Source of the DNA: Limnanthes douglasii subsp. nivea
Taxonomy: Eukaryota > Streptophyta > Magnoliopsida > Brassicales > Limnanthaceae
DNA length: 64,000 bases
Direction of reading: 5' to 3'
Assembly: GCA_036936605.1 (NCBI GenBank)
Contig: JAUPFV010000002.1
Span: 198,175,273 to 198,239,272 of the forward strand
Below are positions 1 through 10,914 of the stretch, piece by piece. Within the stretch, counting starts at the first letter, position 1. Every line of letters starts with the position of its first letter. The translations under genes and the position numbers were made by a program. Below the pieces are notes generated by a model, which saw only the letters and a program-made list of their open reading frames with translations, ran no database searches and had not been told where the DNA came from.

Positions 1-905
1 TATATTCAAACTTTCCTCTTCTTCCTTGCTCTGATTGAGTTTAATGGATGGGCATTCTTGCACATGAATCCATAGGTAGGACTCTGAATATGCTATGGTT
101 GCCAATGAGTCTGATAGTGTGTTCTCTGTTCTGGGTATGTGCTCATAGGTGATGTCTTTGAAGTTAAGTGCCACCTCTTTAAGAATGAATAAATATTTAA
201 TCAACTGCTCCTTTTTTGCCTCAGATTGAACTTGTGCATGATGGATAAGAAGCTGAGAGTCACTCATTAACCTGACCCTTTTGGCTCCACAAATTAGAGT
301 TAACTTCAAACCACCTATAGCAGCTTCATGTTCGGACTCATTATTAGAAGCCCTGAAAGCAAAACATATAGCCTGGTATAGCTTGTCGCCGTATGGAGAG
401 GTTAAACATATCCCAGCGACACAACCCATGGTACTTGATCCACCATCAGTCCGGACAATCCATACTTTCTTAGTATTTTCACCTGTTGCTTGCTTAGTGT
501 CTCTGTCCGAATGGAATTCAACTAGGAAATCAGCAACAGAATGAGCCTTGACTGCATTTTGAGGGGAAAAATTAATATTATAGTCCCCACACTCCACTAG
601 CCATTTGGTTATTCTACTTGATATGTCCGCCTTTTGAAGAATGTTTTTCAAGGGAAAAGACGTTCGGACAATAATACAATGAGACTGAAAGTAGGGTCTC
701 ATTTTACTAACAGCAATTACTAAATCCAGTGCTAGTTTTTCAAGTTTTAAATACCTCTTTTCAGCATCCATCAGGCTTTTGCTGATGTAGTACACCGGAC
801 GAGGATAATTATCCACCTCTCTTACTAGCACTGCACTTATGGCACATTCAGAGACTGCTAAATATATGTATAGTATCTCTCCATCAATAGGTTTAAACAA
901 GGTTT
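1..905 (-). pseudogene. RNase H plus archaeal-type second RNase H of Tat element T1
   Basis: One reading frame stays open on the minus strand from about position 905 to the window edge. The first half resembles the Gypsy RNase H, degrading RNA in RNA-DNA hybrids: LYIYLAVSECAISAVLVREV, then PRPVYYISKSLMDAEKRYLK. The second half, from about 440 down, resembles the Tat-specific archaeal-type RNase H: TDGGSSTMG for the first catalytic Asp, NNESEHEAAIGGL for the Glu, and MSDSQLL for the next Asp. A frameshift near 900 separates this frame from the RT frame. The C-terminus and integrase lie outside the window, so this is one piece of a broken polyprotein rather than a separate gene. Confidence 0.8.
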
Positions 906-2032
906 TGGGGGAGGATACATGTTTTTTTAATTTCATCAAAAGCCTGGTCGCACTGTGGAGACCAGTTGAATTCTTTGGCACCCTTTAAAGTTTGGAAAAA
1001 TAGGGCACACATATCCGAAGACCTTGAGATAAAACGGTTTAGAGCAGCCAACCTCCCTGTCAATCTTTGTACTTCTTTAATATTCCGAGGAGGCTCCATC
1101 TGCAATAAAGCACTAAGCTGGTCTGGATCAGGCTATATCTCTTTCTCACTTATCACATACCCCAAAAACTTTCCGGACCGCACTCTGAACACACACTTTT
1201 CTGGATTCAGCTTTAAATTAACTTTTATCAAGTTGGCAAAAGTCTCTTGAAGATCTGCCAAGTGTAGCTCTTCTTCCACACTCTTTACCATCATATCATC
1301 AATGTAGACTTCCATGTTTCTGCCAACCTAATCAGCGAATGCTTTGTTTACCAACCTCTGATAAGTAGCCCCAGCATTCTTTAACCCAAAAGGCATCACC
1401 TTATAGCAATGAAGGCCCCTATCAGTAACGAAAATGGTGTGTTCTTGATCCTTCAAATCCACTTGAATTTGATTATACCTGGAGAAGGAATCCATAAAGG
1501 ACAACAACTTGTTCCCATACGTGGAGTCGACTAACTGATCGATCCGGGGGACCGGATATAGGTATTTTGGGCAATCCTATTTAAGGTCTGTAAAATCGAT
1601 GCACATACGCCACTTTCCATTTTTCTTTTTTACTAACACTAGATTGATTGTCCATAAAGGGTACTGAGATTCCTTTATGTGCCCCATCTTAGTAAGATGG
1701 TCAACCTCTTGAACTATGACATCAACTTTCTCCTTAGAAAAAGCTCTTATCTTTTGTACAACAGGTGCTACATCTCTTCAGATGGATAGCTGGTATGATA
1801 TAACAGCTGCTGGCACTCCGGTTACATCAGCATTGCACCAAGAAAAAACATGTTGATGGTCTGTTAAAAAAGATAACATTTTTCCCTTCAACTCTGATGT
1901 CATCTTAGATCCAATCTTGACATTTCTTCCTTCGGCCAGAGAGTAAGTTTCGACCTCTTCAATTGGTATTAAAACACCAGGGATCTCTCTGGGGTCATCA
2001 ATTTCACCCCCTCCTTCAGAGGGCCTCTGCAA
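893..2032 (-). pseudogene. Reverse transcriptase of Tat element T1
   Basis: Minus-strand RT domain in pieces. The linker before the fingers (1778-2032) holds VKIGSKMTSELKGKMLSFL and HVFSW. Downstream come RMCIDFTDL, DSFSRYNQIQVDLKDQEHT and VMPFGLKNAGATYQRLVNKA, then the active-site block YIDDMMVKS (about 1295), which carries the catalytic Asp pair. The connection region QRLTGRLAALNRFISRSSD follows (about 1070). In-frame stops are visible after FTDLK, after NKAFAD, and after VISEKEI (codon at 1133-1135), and a frameshift near 900 precedes the RNase H. The order and motifs are those of Ty3/Gypsy RT; the copy cannot make a full polyprotein. Confidence 0.85.
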
Positions 2033-2035
2033 CTA

Positions 2036-2794
2036 CTAATATTCACTGATCCGAACTGCCCCCAAAGTTATAGGGGTCAGTGCTGGTGCATAACACTCCC
2101 TTGCTATCTTCTGACTACTCCTGAAAACTCCCACTTGTACTTGCACAACGTATTTTAAACATTGGTGGAACGTTGAAGCCACAACATGCATCCTGGAGAG
2201 CCAAGACCTTCCCAAAATGGCATTATAGCACGTGGGACAATCCACCATAATGAAAAGTACTCTGACCATCTTCTTAAAAGGGCCCTTTCCCAACAAAACC
2301 TCCTCATTAAACTCCCCGATTACGTCCGCTGAGCTTCCAGTGAAACCCACAATTGACCTGTTTGAACACTGAATCAGTGCTAGATTCTTCATTTGTTTAT
2401 AGGAAGTTAAAAAGAGGATATTGGATGAACTGCCGGTGTCCACCAAAATTCGTCTAATGTCATTGCCCCCAATGGATGCTCCTATCACCACAGCATCTTC
2501 ATGGGGACCAACTATGTCCCTAAAATCATCTTCATAAAAAACAATGAGGGAAAAGGAATTTGCGATTGATAGGAAGTCATGCGTCCTTCCAGTTGAGTAG
2601 CCAGGGTATGAACATGCCTCTTCCTTGAAGAAGCAGTTGGTGCAGTCATGGTGTCCCCCCCCCCCCAAATATGGTAAGTGACTCAAAAAAGCTGATGAGC
2701 CCGGACACCGTCTTGTTGTGTTCTGTGATAACGCCCACCTTATTCCGGGTTGGATCAAGATCCAAATACTCTGATTCCACATCGAATCTTTCAA
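2036..2794 (-). pseudogene. Aspartic protease region of Tat element T1
   Basis: This frame contains a retropepsin-like protease. DDFRDIVGPHEDAVVIGA precedes the active site ILVDTGSSSNILF (about 2430), which holds the DTG triad, and YNAILGRSWLSRMHVVAST lies near the domain end. In the family it processes the Gag-Pol polyprotein inside virus-like particles. The same two blocks recur in diverged form in the copies at 8.7-9.2, 51.6-52.0 and 62.1-62.5 kb. The N-terminal 50 residues are probably out-of-frame gag, because the gag frame stops near the poly-C tract at 2655-2666. Confidence 0.85.
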
Positions 2795-4385
2795 TTATCA
2801 CCATAGCCCCGTCCGGAGCCAATGTCCATGCGTTGTTTGTTGGGCCAGTCCGATGAGCATTATCACGCCTATTCCCACTTCTTCTTTTAACATAAGCACA
2901 TAACTTTCCTCTTTCAATCAAATTTTGCACCTCTTGTTTCAAAGCGATGCAGTCTTTTGTGTTATGACCAATATCATGATGATATTGGCAGAAACAATTA
3001 TTACGATTTTCCCTGGGAGATTGAAGCGCAGCTGGCTTCCTAAAATGTACTTCGTCTTTTGTTTTATCATAGATGGTTGCCACATTCTCTTTCAACTCGG
3101 CAAACCACTGCGGTTGAACCCAAGGCCCTCGCTTATTTCTAGATTGTTGGCTCTGAGCTGGTGCTGGGTGGGATTGAGCCTTGGCCCTGCCGGGACCCTG
3201 TCTGGCTTCCTTAGCCTTGTACCCGGACTGATTCTGGTTCTGGTTTGGTGCAGCTGGGGCCGATCTTACCTGCCTATGCACCCTGGTCTTCTTTGTTTCA
3301 TCTACATTGATTTTTTTCCCACCTGATTCAATAAACTGCCCCACGTCATGGCCTTCTTCCTCGTTACTAAATCATCCAAATTGCGAGATTTCAAACCCTG
3401 CCTTAGAGAAGCTATTGCTACTTGTTCAAAGCAATCAGCTAATCCATTCTTGGTGTTCACAAAGCGACTTATGTATTCTTTCAAGGATTTATTTGGTTCT
3501 TGGGCACAATGGATAATAGTGTCTCTATTGCCCTTCACCTCCTTACTTCCAACGAACTGCCTCCGAAAGGCCACCCAAAAAGTATCAAAATTTCTGATGT
3601 TGCCCTGTGGCAGGCTATTATACCACTTCAGAGCACTCCCCGTAAAGGATTGGGAGAATTCTCTACAAAGAAACTTATCATCATCGTCAAAATTCATCAT
3701 AATTTTTTTAAATTGCTCCAAATGATTATCTGGATCTTTACTCCCATCGTATTTTTCCATCGTTGTACTGTCAAACCTCTTAGGAATGTTTACGGACATT
3801 ATCTTGGAAGACAATGGAGATTGTCTCCAATTCCGGCCACGACTAAACACGGTATCTTCATTGGGAGTTGCAAAGATACCTGGTTCATTATGAAATCCGA
3901 AAGGATCCATCAACAGTCGGTCTACATGTCTCCGATCATGGCTGTGACCATGAGATGACCCTTTTCCTAGATGCCTTTTCAACCTTCCATGCCTGTCCTC
4001 TTTCTTGAATACTTTTGACCAACTTTTACTTCTTTTTAGAACGGCCTTCATCACTGTTGGATGACAGGAACTCCTCAACTTCATCTTCGTTCGAGGAGCT
4101 ACTAGAAGATTCTGAATCTGAATCTGAGCTCTCCGCCGGCTTAGACCGGTGAGACTTCTTTGAGCTAGCATGAGTCTTTTTAGTGCTTACATGGGTCTTT
4201 GCTGATGGGTCATGCTCCCTTGGATTGTCAGTGTGGTGAACGGCTGACACTTTTAATTTTTCTTTCAAACCAATCTCTACCCTTTTAGCAGCCCTCAAGT
4301 CTTCTATCTCAGCTTTCAATCTGTCTCGCTCTTCGATCATATATTCATCGTTTTCTCCCACCACTTCTACCAAAGTTGGTGGCAC
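2646..4385 (-). pseudogene. gag of Tat element T1, split by frameshifts
   Basis: Three overlapping minus-strand frames make up gag. The N-terminal part (4026-4385) has a coiled-coil-like stretch, EERDRLKAEIEDLRAAKRVE, and a Ser/Asp/Glu-rich tract. The middle (3302-4171) is the Retrotrans_gag-type core: MEKYDGSKDPDNHLEQFKKI, FTGSALKWYNSLP and SLKEYISRFVNTK. The C-terminal part (2646-3344) is basic and Gln/Pro-rich, then has a zinc-knuckle-like region CQYHHDIGHNTKDCIALK. The frames join near 4030 and near 3340 by frameshifts. The leftmost frame runs into the poly-C tract and ends. The family role is capsid formation. Confidence 0.85.
2655..2666. repeat. Homopolymer of 12 C at the gag/protease frame junction
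   Basis: Twelve consecutive C on the plus strand (poly-G on the coding strand) lie where the gag frame gives way to the protease frame. Slippage here would explain the shift. Base-calling error in such a run is equally possible. Confidence 0.9.
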
Positions 4386-4478
4386 TGCCTACTCGTCCGG
4401 ATTCATCCGAACTGGTTTTTCTTCATGGTTTCGAATGCTAGATTCAGGCACCTTCTCCCACTGTGGTCGCCAATTTGG

Positions 4479-4895
4479 TGTGGATTATTTTTGACTGAGG
4501 GTAATTTGGTCAGGTGTTTTGTGGTGTTTCAATGGTATTTAATGTTTAAGTGTTTTGTAGTGAGAGATTTAAGCTGCCTGGTTGTATCAAATGTTCATTA
4601 CCCTCATTAATGAAAGTGGTTGAGTAATTATATCCTTAATTATGGGCCATATAGGCTTTCAGGTCAAACTTGTGAAACCGGGTCGAATTCAAAAACCCAT
4701 TAGTTTATTAAGCAGATTAGCAATTAGCTTAGTCAAAAGATGATTAGTTTTTAGTACTTTTGTCCAGTTCGGATGGTTCAGTGGGTGGCTTTTGTCCGAA
4801 TTGCCCCTGTCCAGTTCCTACAGTGAGTGGCAAATATTTCCGGACTTATCAGTAACTAGGTGAGGAATTGAGAGATAGAATCCAGAAGTGAGAAA
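4479..4895 (-). repeat. Probable LTR sequence of T1, possibly shared with the adjoining plus-strand element
   Basis: Directly outside the putative primer-binding region of T1 the sequence begins TGTGGATT, as an inverted LTR should. No second copy of this LTR lies in the window, so the outer end cannot be fixed. A GCGCCAGTGGATCGG sequence near 4895 resembles the leader of a plus-strand Tat element, so LTR sequence of that element may also be included. Confidence 0.4.
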
Positions 4896-5089
4896 AGCGC
4901 CAGTGGATCGGAGAACTAGAGTAAATCAACCAGTAAGGCTAGGCACAACAAACCCTACCGCAGGTTCCGGCCAGAGATTGTGGTTACAGCTCCAACTGCA
5001 CCAATGGAGCCAGTCACAAGAGTGGTACAGCCGATGAACATCACCAAACCAGAAATCAACCCCGCCGGATTGGCAACAACCCCTGTCAT

Positions 5090-5625
5090 CAGCGAGAACC
5101 AGCGGTAGCACCAACTTTCCGACAACTGGAGCAGCAACTCAAAAATCTCCATCAGGAACAGCTCAAGGTAGCGTACGAGCGGGACATTCGGGAGCAGGTG
5201 ATGCATGCAACCCGAGTAGAGATGAATGATGCACGCAACGCCCTAACAACTAAGGCAAATGGAGCGACCCATGCTAATCACATGTTCGGGCCTGATGCAA
5301 GCCATATTAATAAAGGAGACCGTTCGTCTAAGTGCGATGATAAGAAGGAAGGAGAGAACAAGAGTGAAAGTAGAAATCAATCTAAAGAGACCGCGCCGAG
5401 GAAGAAAGTGCACCGCGCCGCTTCGAAAAGTGCCAGGGAGGAGGCTAATATTAATTACAATTAGTTAAGATCTCGAATGTCAAATTATATTCTTAAGGAT
5501 TCGCATTTTGCAGACAAAATCTTAAAGGCCCAGTTTCTAAGAAACTTTGATTATTTCCGGATGGAGGCGTGTGACGGCACAGGTGACCCAGAGATACTCC
5601 TCGAACAGTTTCATGGTATGATGGC
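5090..5625 (+). pseudogene. gag fragment of a second Tat-like element, plus strand
   Basis: The plus strand encodes a coiled-coil-like segment (LEQQLKNLHQEQLKVAYERD), a hydrophilic linker rich in Lys, Ser and Asn (ending at the stop at 5462-5464), and then ADKILKAQF followed by FRMEACDGTGDPEILLEQFH. The last block corresponds to the YDGSKDPDNHLEQF block of the T1 gag on the other strand, so this is the start of a Retrotrans_gag domain. It stops abruptly near 5625, where unrelated sequence begins. Only the N-terminal half of gag remains, and no protease or RT follows. Confidence 0.7.
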
Positions 5626-5890
5626 TAAAATCACTTTTAGTCTCCCATATTTACCTTTTGTATCAACCTGGTCCCTCTCCTTCACTTTTTCCTTCCATCC
5701 ATCCCTTTCGTTCCAAAAATTTGCAAATTTAGTCCCCCCACACATGTGGAGTCTGAGAAACTGACACGTGTCCCTTATTTTTGTTGCAAGTTTGGTCCTC
5801 CAGAATTTAACCCAATAATTCCCTAGGCTATGCCACCTCATACGCCAAGTAAGCAGCCACGTCATATTTTAACTATTTACTATAAAAGTT
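5626..5890. other. Unclassified interspersed sequence between gag and HIPP fragments
   Basis: A GTCCC-punctuated, pyrimidine-rich stretch (TTTTAGTCTCCCATAT, GGTCCCTCTCC, TTTAGTCCCCCCACA) interrupts the gag frame. I cannot assign it to a class and see no clear terminal inverted repeats. The minus-strand open frame inside it shows no recognisable protein. Confidence 0.4.
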
Positions 5891-5896
5891 AACCTG

Positions 5897-6145
5897 GTGA
5901 ACGAGATTGAGGTGGTCGGAGAGGTGGACGATGTCAAACTGACGACCATGCTAAGAAAAAAGTTTGAACTAGTCAGCCTTCTCAGTGTCGCTGAAGTCAA
6001 ACCTGAGGTGAAAAAGCCGGAAGAAAAAAAACCGGAAGTTGAAAAACCTAAGATCGTAGAAATTCTGCCCTGGGTTGGGCCATATAATAATGGTGGCATG
6101 CCTTATTACCAATTCTACCCATTGCCAGACAATTATTACCTTTGA
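5897..6145 (+). pseudogene. 3' fragment of a heavy metal-associated isoprenylated plant protein (HIPP)-like gene
   Basis: The 82-residue frame starts inside an HMA fold: NEIEVVGEVDDVKLTTMLRK, then ELVSLLSV, then a Lys/Pro/Glu-rich linker (KPEEKKPEVEKP) and a tail ending PYYQFYPLPDNYYL. In HIPP and related HMA proteins this is the second beta-alpha-beta half plus the acidic/basic linker. The metal-binding MxCxxC half is absent, as is a C-terminal CaaX prenylation box. The first exon or exons are missing upstream, where unclassified repeat sequence lies instead. A second, differently broken HIPP copy lies at 40.56-41.17 kb. The frame itself is undamaged, so expression from a fused transcript is possible but unsupported. 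Confidence 0.7.
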
Positions 6146-6160
6146 AACTATAATTTGTTC

Positions 6161-6860
6161 TAGGGCCGTTATCGGTCCGGTTCGGTCCGGATTTTGAAGG
6201 AACCGGACCGGACCGCTAAGCTTATCAGTTCGGATTGGACTGGACCGCTAAGCTTTCGGTTCTAATTTTTGGAACCGGACCGAACCGCTAAGTTTTCGGT
6301 TCGGTTCGGTCCGGTCAGGTCTAGTTCAGTCCAGTTCGGTTCGGTTCCGGTTTCGGTTCGGTCCGAGTTCGGTTCGGTCCGAGTTCGGTCCGGTCCCATG
6401 TCTGTCCGGTTTCGGTCCATTTAAAAAAATAAAATCAATTAAAAATTGATTTTTAATTATTTTTTTATTAAAATAAATGATATAAAAACTAAAGTTTATA
6501 AGTTGATCTTTCATTTTCTTAATTTTGGTACTATAATTTATAAAAAAAATATATAATAATAATAAATAATCGGTTTTAACGGTTTTATTGGTCCAATTTC
6601 TTATCGGTTCTACCGGTTTATCGGTTTCGGTTCGATTCCGTATCGGTTCTTTCGGTCCTATCGGTTTTATCGGTTCGGTTCCTTATCGGTTCTATCGGTT
6701 CGGTTCCTACCCGATTTTTTATTTCGGTTCCTTATCAGTTTTATGTTTTTAAATTGGAACCGCGAATCGGACCGTTAAGGTTCGATCCGATTCTTGGTCC
6801 GGTCCTTATCGGTTCGGTCCCGGTCCGATTCTCGGTTCCAGAGAACCGTTGACCGCCCTA
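6161..6860. mobile_element. hAT-like non-autonomous DNA element with CGGTTCGGTCC subterminal repeats
   Basis: A 700-bp block begins TAGGGCCGTT and ends GACCGCCCTA, giving short inverted termini (TAGGGC then GGT or CGT). Both sides are packed with variants of GGTTCGGTCCGG on one strand and its complement on the other, around an AT-rich core (about 6420-6590). Short TAGGG-type ends with dense subterminal repeats are known from plant hAT elements. I could not match an 8-bp target duplication, so the class is tentative. It starts 15 bp after the HIPP stop codon. Confidence 0.6.
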
Positions 6861-7260
6861 CCAACGATCATGTAGTGAATTGTTTTTACGAATAGCGGAA
6901 ACATAGGATCCCTATAATATAGTCGAGTATATAATTCGTCAAAAAAGAAAACAATTTGTTCCATTATTTTGATGTCATAATATTTTTATGAAATTATATA
7001 AATTATAGATTTTTTTTGCTTCCAAATCTATTTTCCAATCAATACGAAAACAATATTATTACAGAAGAAGTCCACCTACACATCCAACTTTGAGCCATCA
7101 ATTCCTTAAACGTTTCAATTTCAAAAATTTTTATCTAGTTTTATAAAATAATTAAACTGGATCAACATAAAATAACGAAAGAACACTATTATTATTTTGA
7201 TAAACATTCTTCAAAGAGAATGTAGTTTACTATGAATGAATTTGAAAATGAGTCTATATC
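6861..7260. other. AT-rich spacer, nothing recognised
   Basis: No coding frame, structured repeat or terminal repeat was recognised. It ends where homology to Tat RNase H begins. Confidence 0.5.
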
Positions 7261-7309
7261 ATTATGACTAAGGTTAACGCCAATTTTTCCAATTTCAAAT
7301 AGTTTTGTT

Positions 7310-8400
7310 TAGAGTCTAATAAGATTTTACTCACGTAATACACCGGCTGCGGATGACTATCAACTTTTCTTAATAAAACTATACTTACTTCAAATTCTGA
7401 GGCTGCTATATAAAGTAACAGTTTTCACCTAGAATCAGCTTGGTCAAAATTTATGGAGAAGATAAATGTTCTTTGATTCTAACAAACGCTTCATGACATT
7501 CTGACCTCCAACAAAATTGGTTATTTTTCCTTAATAATTGGAAACATTGGGCGCATTTATCGGAAGATGTGGAAATAAACTTGTTCAAAACTGTCAATTT
7601 CCATGTTGAAATTCGTAGCTCTTTGATTGACCTAGGAGGGTCCATATTTATCAAAGCCTTTAACTTAACTATTCCAGATCATCTTCATTTCTCTTCTCAT
7701 TTACTATATAACCCATAAATGTTTCCCCGAATGCACACCAAAGTCTCACTAATTTAATTTCAAACATATGGTTCCGAAATTACAGAACGTTTCTTGCAAG
7801 TCTTGGAAATGATCTTCATGATTAGAGTTTTGTACCAACATATCATCAATGTATGCCTCCATATTCCTTTCGATTCAGGTGACAAAAGTTTTGTTTACTA
7901 ACTTTTGGAAAATAGCCTTCACAGTTTTAGACTAAAAGGCAACACTATACAACAATCCAATCCTCTATCAATAATACACATTGTAATTCATTGATCCTTC
8001 AGATTCATCAAGATCTCGTTATTCCCAAGAACATAATCAATAAAGAAGAGTAGCTTATTATCAGATGTCGAATAAACAAATTGGTCTATTCTTGGAAGAT
8101 GGAAATAATCATTTGGATATGTTTGGTTTAAATTAGTCAAACTTACACACATCCTTCCTTTGTGATTCTCAAGCACCAAATTAGTTGTCCATGTTGAATA
8201 TTGAGCCTCTCTAATATGGACATCGTTTGATACTGATCCATCTCTACCACTATCGTCGTTGATTTATCAACACATTGAATGATCAGTCTCATGTTCGGAT
8301 TTACAGCTAAGTTCTGATAAATTATAGTAGATGAAATTCCCACTATATCTTTTGTAGTCCACACAAACACATTTAATTATTTTGATAGAAAATCTACCAA
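7310..8400 (-). pseudogene. RT and partial RNase H of Tat copy T3
   Basis: Minus-strand fragments align with T1. MDPPRSIKELRISTWKLTVL and NKFISTSSDKCAQCFQLLRK (7451-7654) match the T1 connection region. RMCVSLTNLNQTYPNDYFHL and FFIDYVLGNNEILMNLKDQ (7988-8179) match the fingers/palm region. The plus-strand text near 7340-7390 corresponds to the YYISKSL region of RNase H. The YIDD-type active-site block is not in a continuous frame. Several stops make this non-functional. Confidence 0.7.
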
Positions 8401-8689
8401 TCGTTCTCTCATCTGCGGTGATAACAAAGTTCCTATTTCCAAACTTATCCTATCACGAAATACGTATATATTTATATTTTCACCAGTTATTAGCAATCTA
8501 TATCTAAGGGGTCTCCCTTGGGTCATCCACCCCTTCCATATTCAAAGCAAACTATTCAAATTGCTATTCTCTCATTTCTTCCACACATCTGATTTGTTTA
8601 GTATGTAAAGCTATAACATAACATTCCATACCCACTTGTTATCTGCTCCGAACAATTCCCACACAATCTCCAGTCAAATATTTTAAACA

Positions 8690-9180
8690 CTGATGGACTA
8701 TCGAGGCAATGACATGCATTCTTGACAACTATGATCTTCCGAAAATGGCATTATAAGTCGTTAGACTATCCACCACCATAAATAGTCACCTAATTTCTTC
8801 TTAAATGAGCCTAATACTAACAAGACTTCCCCTTCAAATTCTCCAATAACATTGGTTATTACACCAATGAAACCAACTTTTGTTCATTCTTATAGAACAA
8901 TTATCGGACGGTCATGCATGTTTTCATAAGTTAATATAAACTAAACATTAGTCGAACTACTGATATCGATGAGTATTCTTTGAGTTTCACTTCCTACTAT
9001 TTCCACTCCAGTTACAACAACATCTTCGCGAGGTCCGATAAAATCCCTCAAATCATCATCACCAAACAAAATCAAGGTAAAAGACTTTTTCTTGTAAAAA
9101 TGAGTTGAAATTCCACAACCAATTGTGTTGTTAAACTCACAATATGTCTTTCCTTTATTATTAGCATTCCCAACCATCGT
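8690..9180 (-). pseudogene. Protease of Tat copy T3
   Basis: DDDLRDFIGPREDVVVTGVE and ILIDISSSTNV (8941-9177) align with the T1 protease. The catalytic DTG reads DIS here, so the active-site motif is lost. TYNAIFGRS, a stop, then LSRMHVIAS (about 8690-8790) matches the T1 YNAILGRSWLSRMHVVAS block with Trp changed to a TAG stop. Confidence 0.7.
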
Positions 9181-9366
9181 ATCACCTCTAAAAATGTTAA
9201 CGACTCAAAATTCTCAAATGAACTCTTAACCGTACTCAGCGTCCTCGGTTCATTAACTACCAACACAATCCTTTGATCTGGATTTGGATCAAGGTACTCC
9301 GTTGATACATCAAAACCATCAGTTAGACCAATTATTACCGTTACATTTTCTTGCTTGGATACTACA

Positions 9367-10850
9367 TTAATTGCATGTCTTGCTTGTTGATTTACATTTG
9401 GATCTTACATGTTTATTAATAAAGGTTGTCAATTTCTTATTTTCAATCATTGTCTGAATTTCTTTGCCCAAATCTATACAATCCGGTGTATCATGCCCAA
9501 TATCATTGTGGTACTTATAAAATCTCGTACTTATTTCTTCTCTTAGGTTTTGTGATAGGTGGAGGCTTTCAAAATTGAACATGGTTTTGAGCTCTTTCAA
9601 AAATCATTGCATCACTCTATATTAACTACACATAGTGCTCTTGTCGAATTCATTGGTTGAAACTTGGATTCTGATGTACTACATGAGTATCTTATTGTAT
9701 GTTGATAACTTGGAGTATATGACTATTGATAAACCGAAGTTGTTAATTGATACACTCTTGATCGTTGAGGTAAATTATTTGGAGCTCTGGGTTGGGAAGA
9801 AGCTTCTGATTGATAACCCTGATAAACTGAGTTCATTCTCTGTTGAACTTGATTTTCTGCGGAATCTGGCCCAAACCTCCTCATTTCCGAGTCATCAAAC
9901 TTAATATGTTATTTTACCTGAGCCATTAAAGCTCTAAAAGTAAACACATTTCGCCTTGTTATTTTATTAGAGATATTTCCGGAGAGCGGCCCTTATCGAT
10001 AAGCAACACATGCGAATTATTTGTCAGAATCATCCAAACCAGTTTTAGCAAGCACAAAACACTTTGTGTAATCCCTTAAAATTTCCCATATTTGTTTTAA
10101 ACATTGAATTATAGTATCTCTATTTGCTCGTATTTTCATAATCTTTAATAAATTGTCTTCGGAAAATAGTATAGAACATCCTAAAGTTGGTTATAGTTCG
10201 ATGTGGAATTATGTTATACCACTTTAAAGAAGATTCTTTAAAAGTATGTGAGAAAGCTCAACACAACAGTTTATCATTATCATCAAAATTCATCATCTAG
10301 TTCTTAAACTGTTCATTGTGATCATTAGGATCTTGAGTTCCATCAAACTACTCTACTTTTCTATCAACTCTTTCTGGTATTTGAGAATAACCACCATAAT
10401 CTGAAATAGGTGAATCACTAGATTCCGGTGTGGCATACCTATGTTTTGATTTATTTTCCCTCATTTAGAACGATAGTCATGATCTATTTGGAATTGAATT
10501 TCATGAAGATTTTCTTTGCCTCTAAGAATTTTACCTTAGGTCTCATCAGTGCATCCAAATGAATTTCTACCCTCATTAACCCTCTAAAATTTGAATCGAA
10601 CCGTTTCAGGTTGAATAAAAACATATTCTTCTTTTTGAACCAGTTGATCATTTAACTCAAATATTTGTTCCAATAACTGATTTTTTCGATCTTTTAAGGT
10701 CATCTGACTTCGTTGATCTTCCAAATAGTGATTCAGTTTGCTCTTCCATTCATCCAAGAATTCTTTCTACTACTTCTCCCTCTACAAACACCGCAATCTA
10801 CTTGTATTTTAGAATCCATATCTCGCTCTAATTCAATTGTATATTTTCAA
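9367..10850 (-). pseudogene. gag of Tat copy T3
   Basis: FYKYHNDIGHDTPDCIDLGK (9367-9600) matches the zinc-knuckle-like region of T1 gag. Upstream, near 10280, the complement encodes MMNFDDNDKLLC, corresponding to MMNFDDDDKFLC of T1. The intervening sequence aligns by eye with T1 gag but is heavily frameshifted. Only short open stretches remain. Confidence 0.65.
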
Positions 10851-10914
10851 TAATATTTTCTGGTTTCAGATCTGATATTTCGGTACCAACTTACCTCCCA
10901 CTTTCGTCATTATT

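Larger units (their letters stand above)
1..4478 (-). mobile_element. Ty3/Gypsy retrotransposon, Tat lineage (element T1), 3' end outside window
   Basis: On the minus strand the order is primer-binding region, gag, protease, RT, RNase H and a second RNase H, the order expected of Ty3/Gypsy elements. The extra archaeal-type RNase H after the ordinary one is the known hallmark of the Tat/Ogre lineage. The integrase would lie before position 1 and is not visible. Damage is light (a few in-frame stops, frameshifts, a homopolymer tract), so this is a fairly young copy compared with related copies at 7.3-10.9 and 61.5-64 kb. The putative primer-binding region sits at about 4455-4478, reading TTGGCGACCACAGTGGGAG on the minus strand. 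Confidence 0.85.
7261..10914 (-). mobile_element. Degenerate Tat-lineage Gypsy copy (T3)
   Basis: The same minus-strand order as T1 is seen (gag, protease, RT, start of RNase H), but with many more stops and frameshifts and a more AT-rich composition, so it is an older relative. The copy is cut off within the first RNase H near 7261; the second RNase H and integrase are missing. The sequence near 10895-10915, ATAATGACGAAAGTGGGAGG on the minus strand, matches the leader of T1 and marks the putative primer-binding region. Confidence 0.8.

Noticed and set aside
2925..3958. Plus-strand open frames of 125-152 aa opposite T1 gag
   Set aside because: Shadows of the minus-strand gag; no motifs and no start context.
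6326..6514. Minus-strand repeat protein rich in Asn, Arg and Thr in the hAT-like element
   Set aside because: Encoded by CGGTTCGGTCC words; a repeat artefact.
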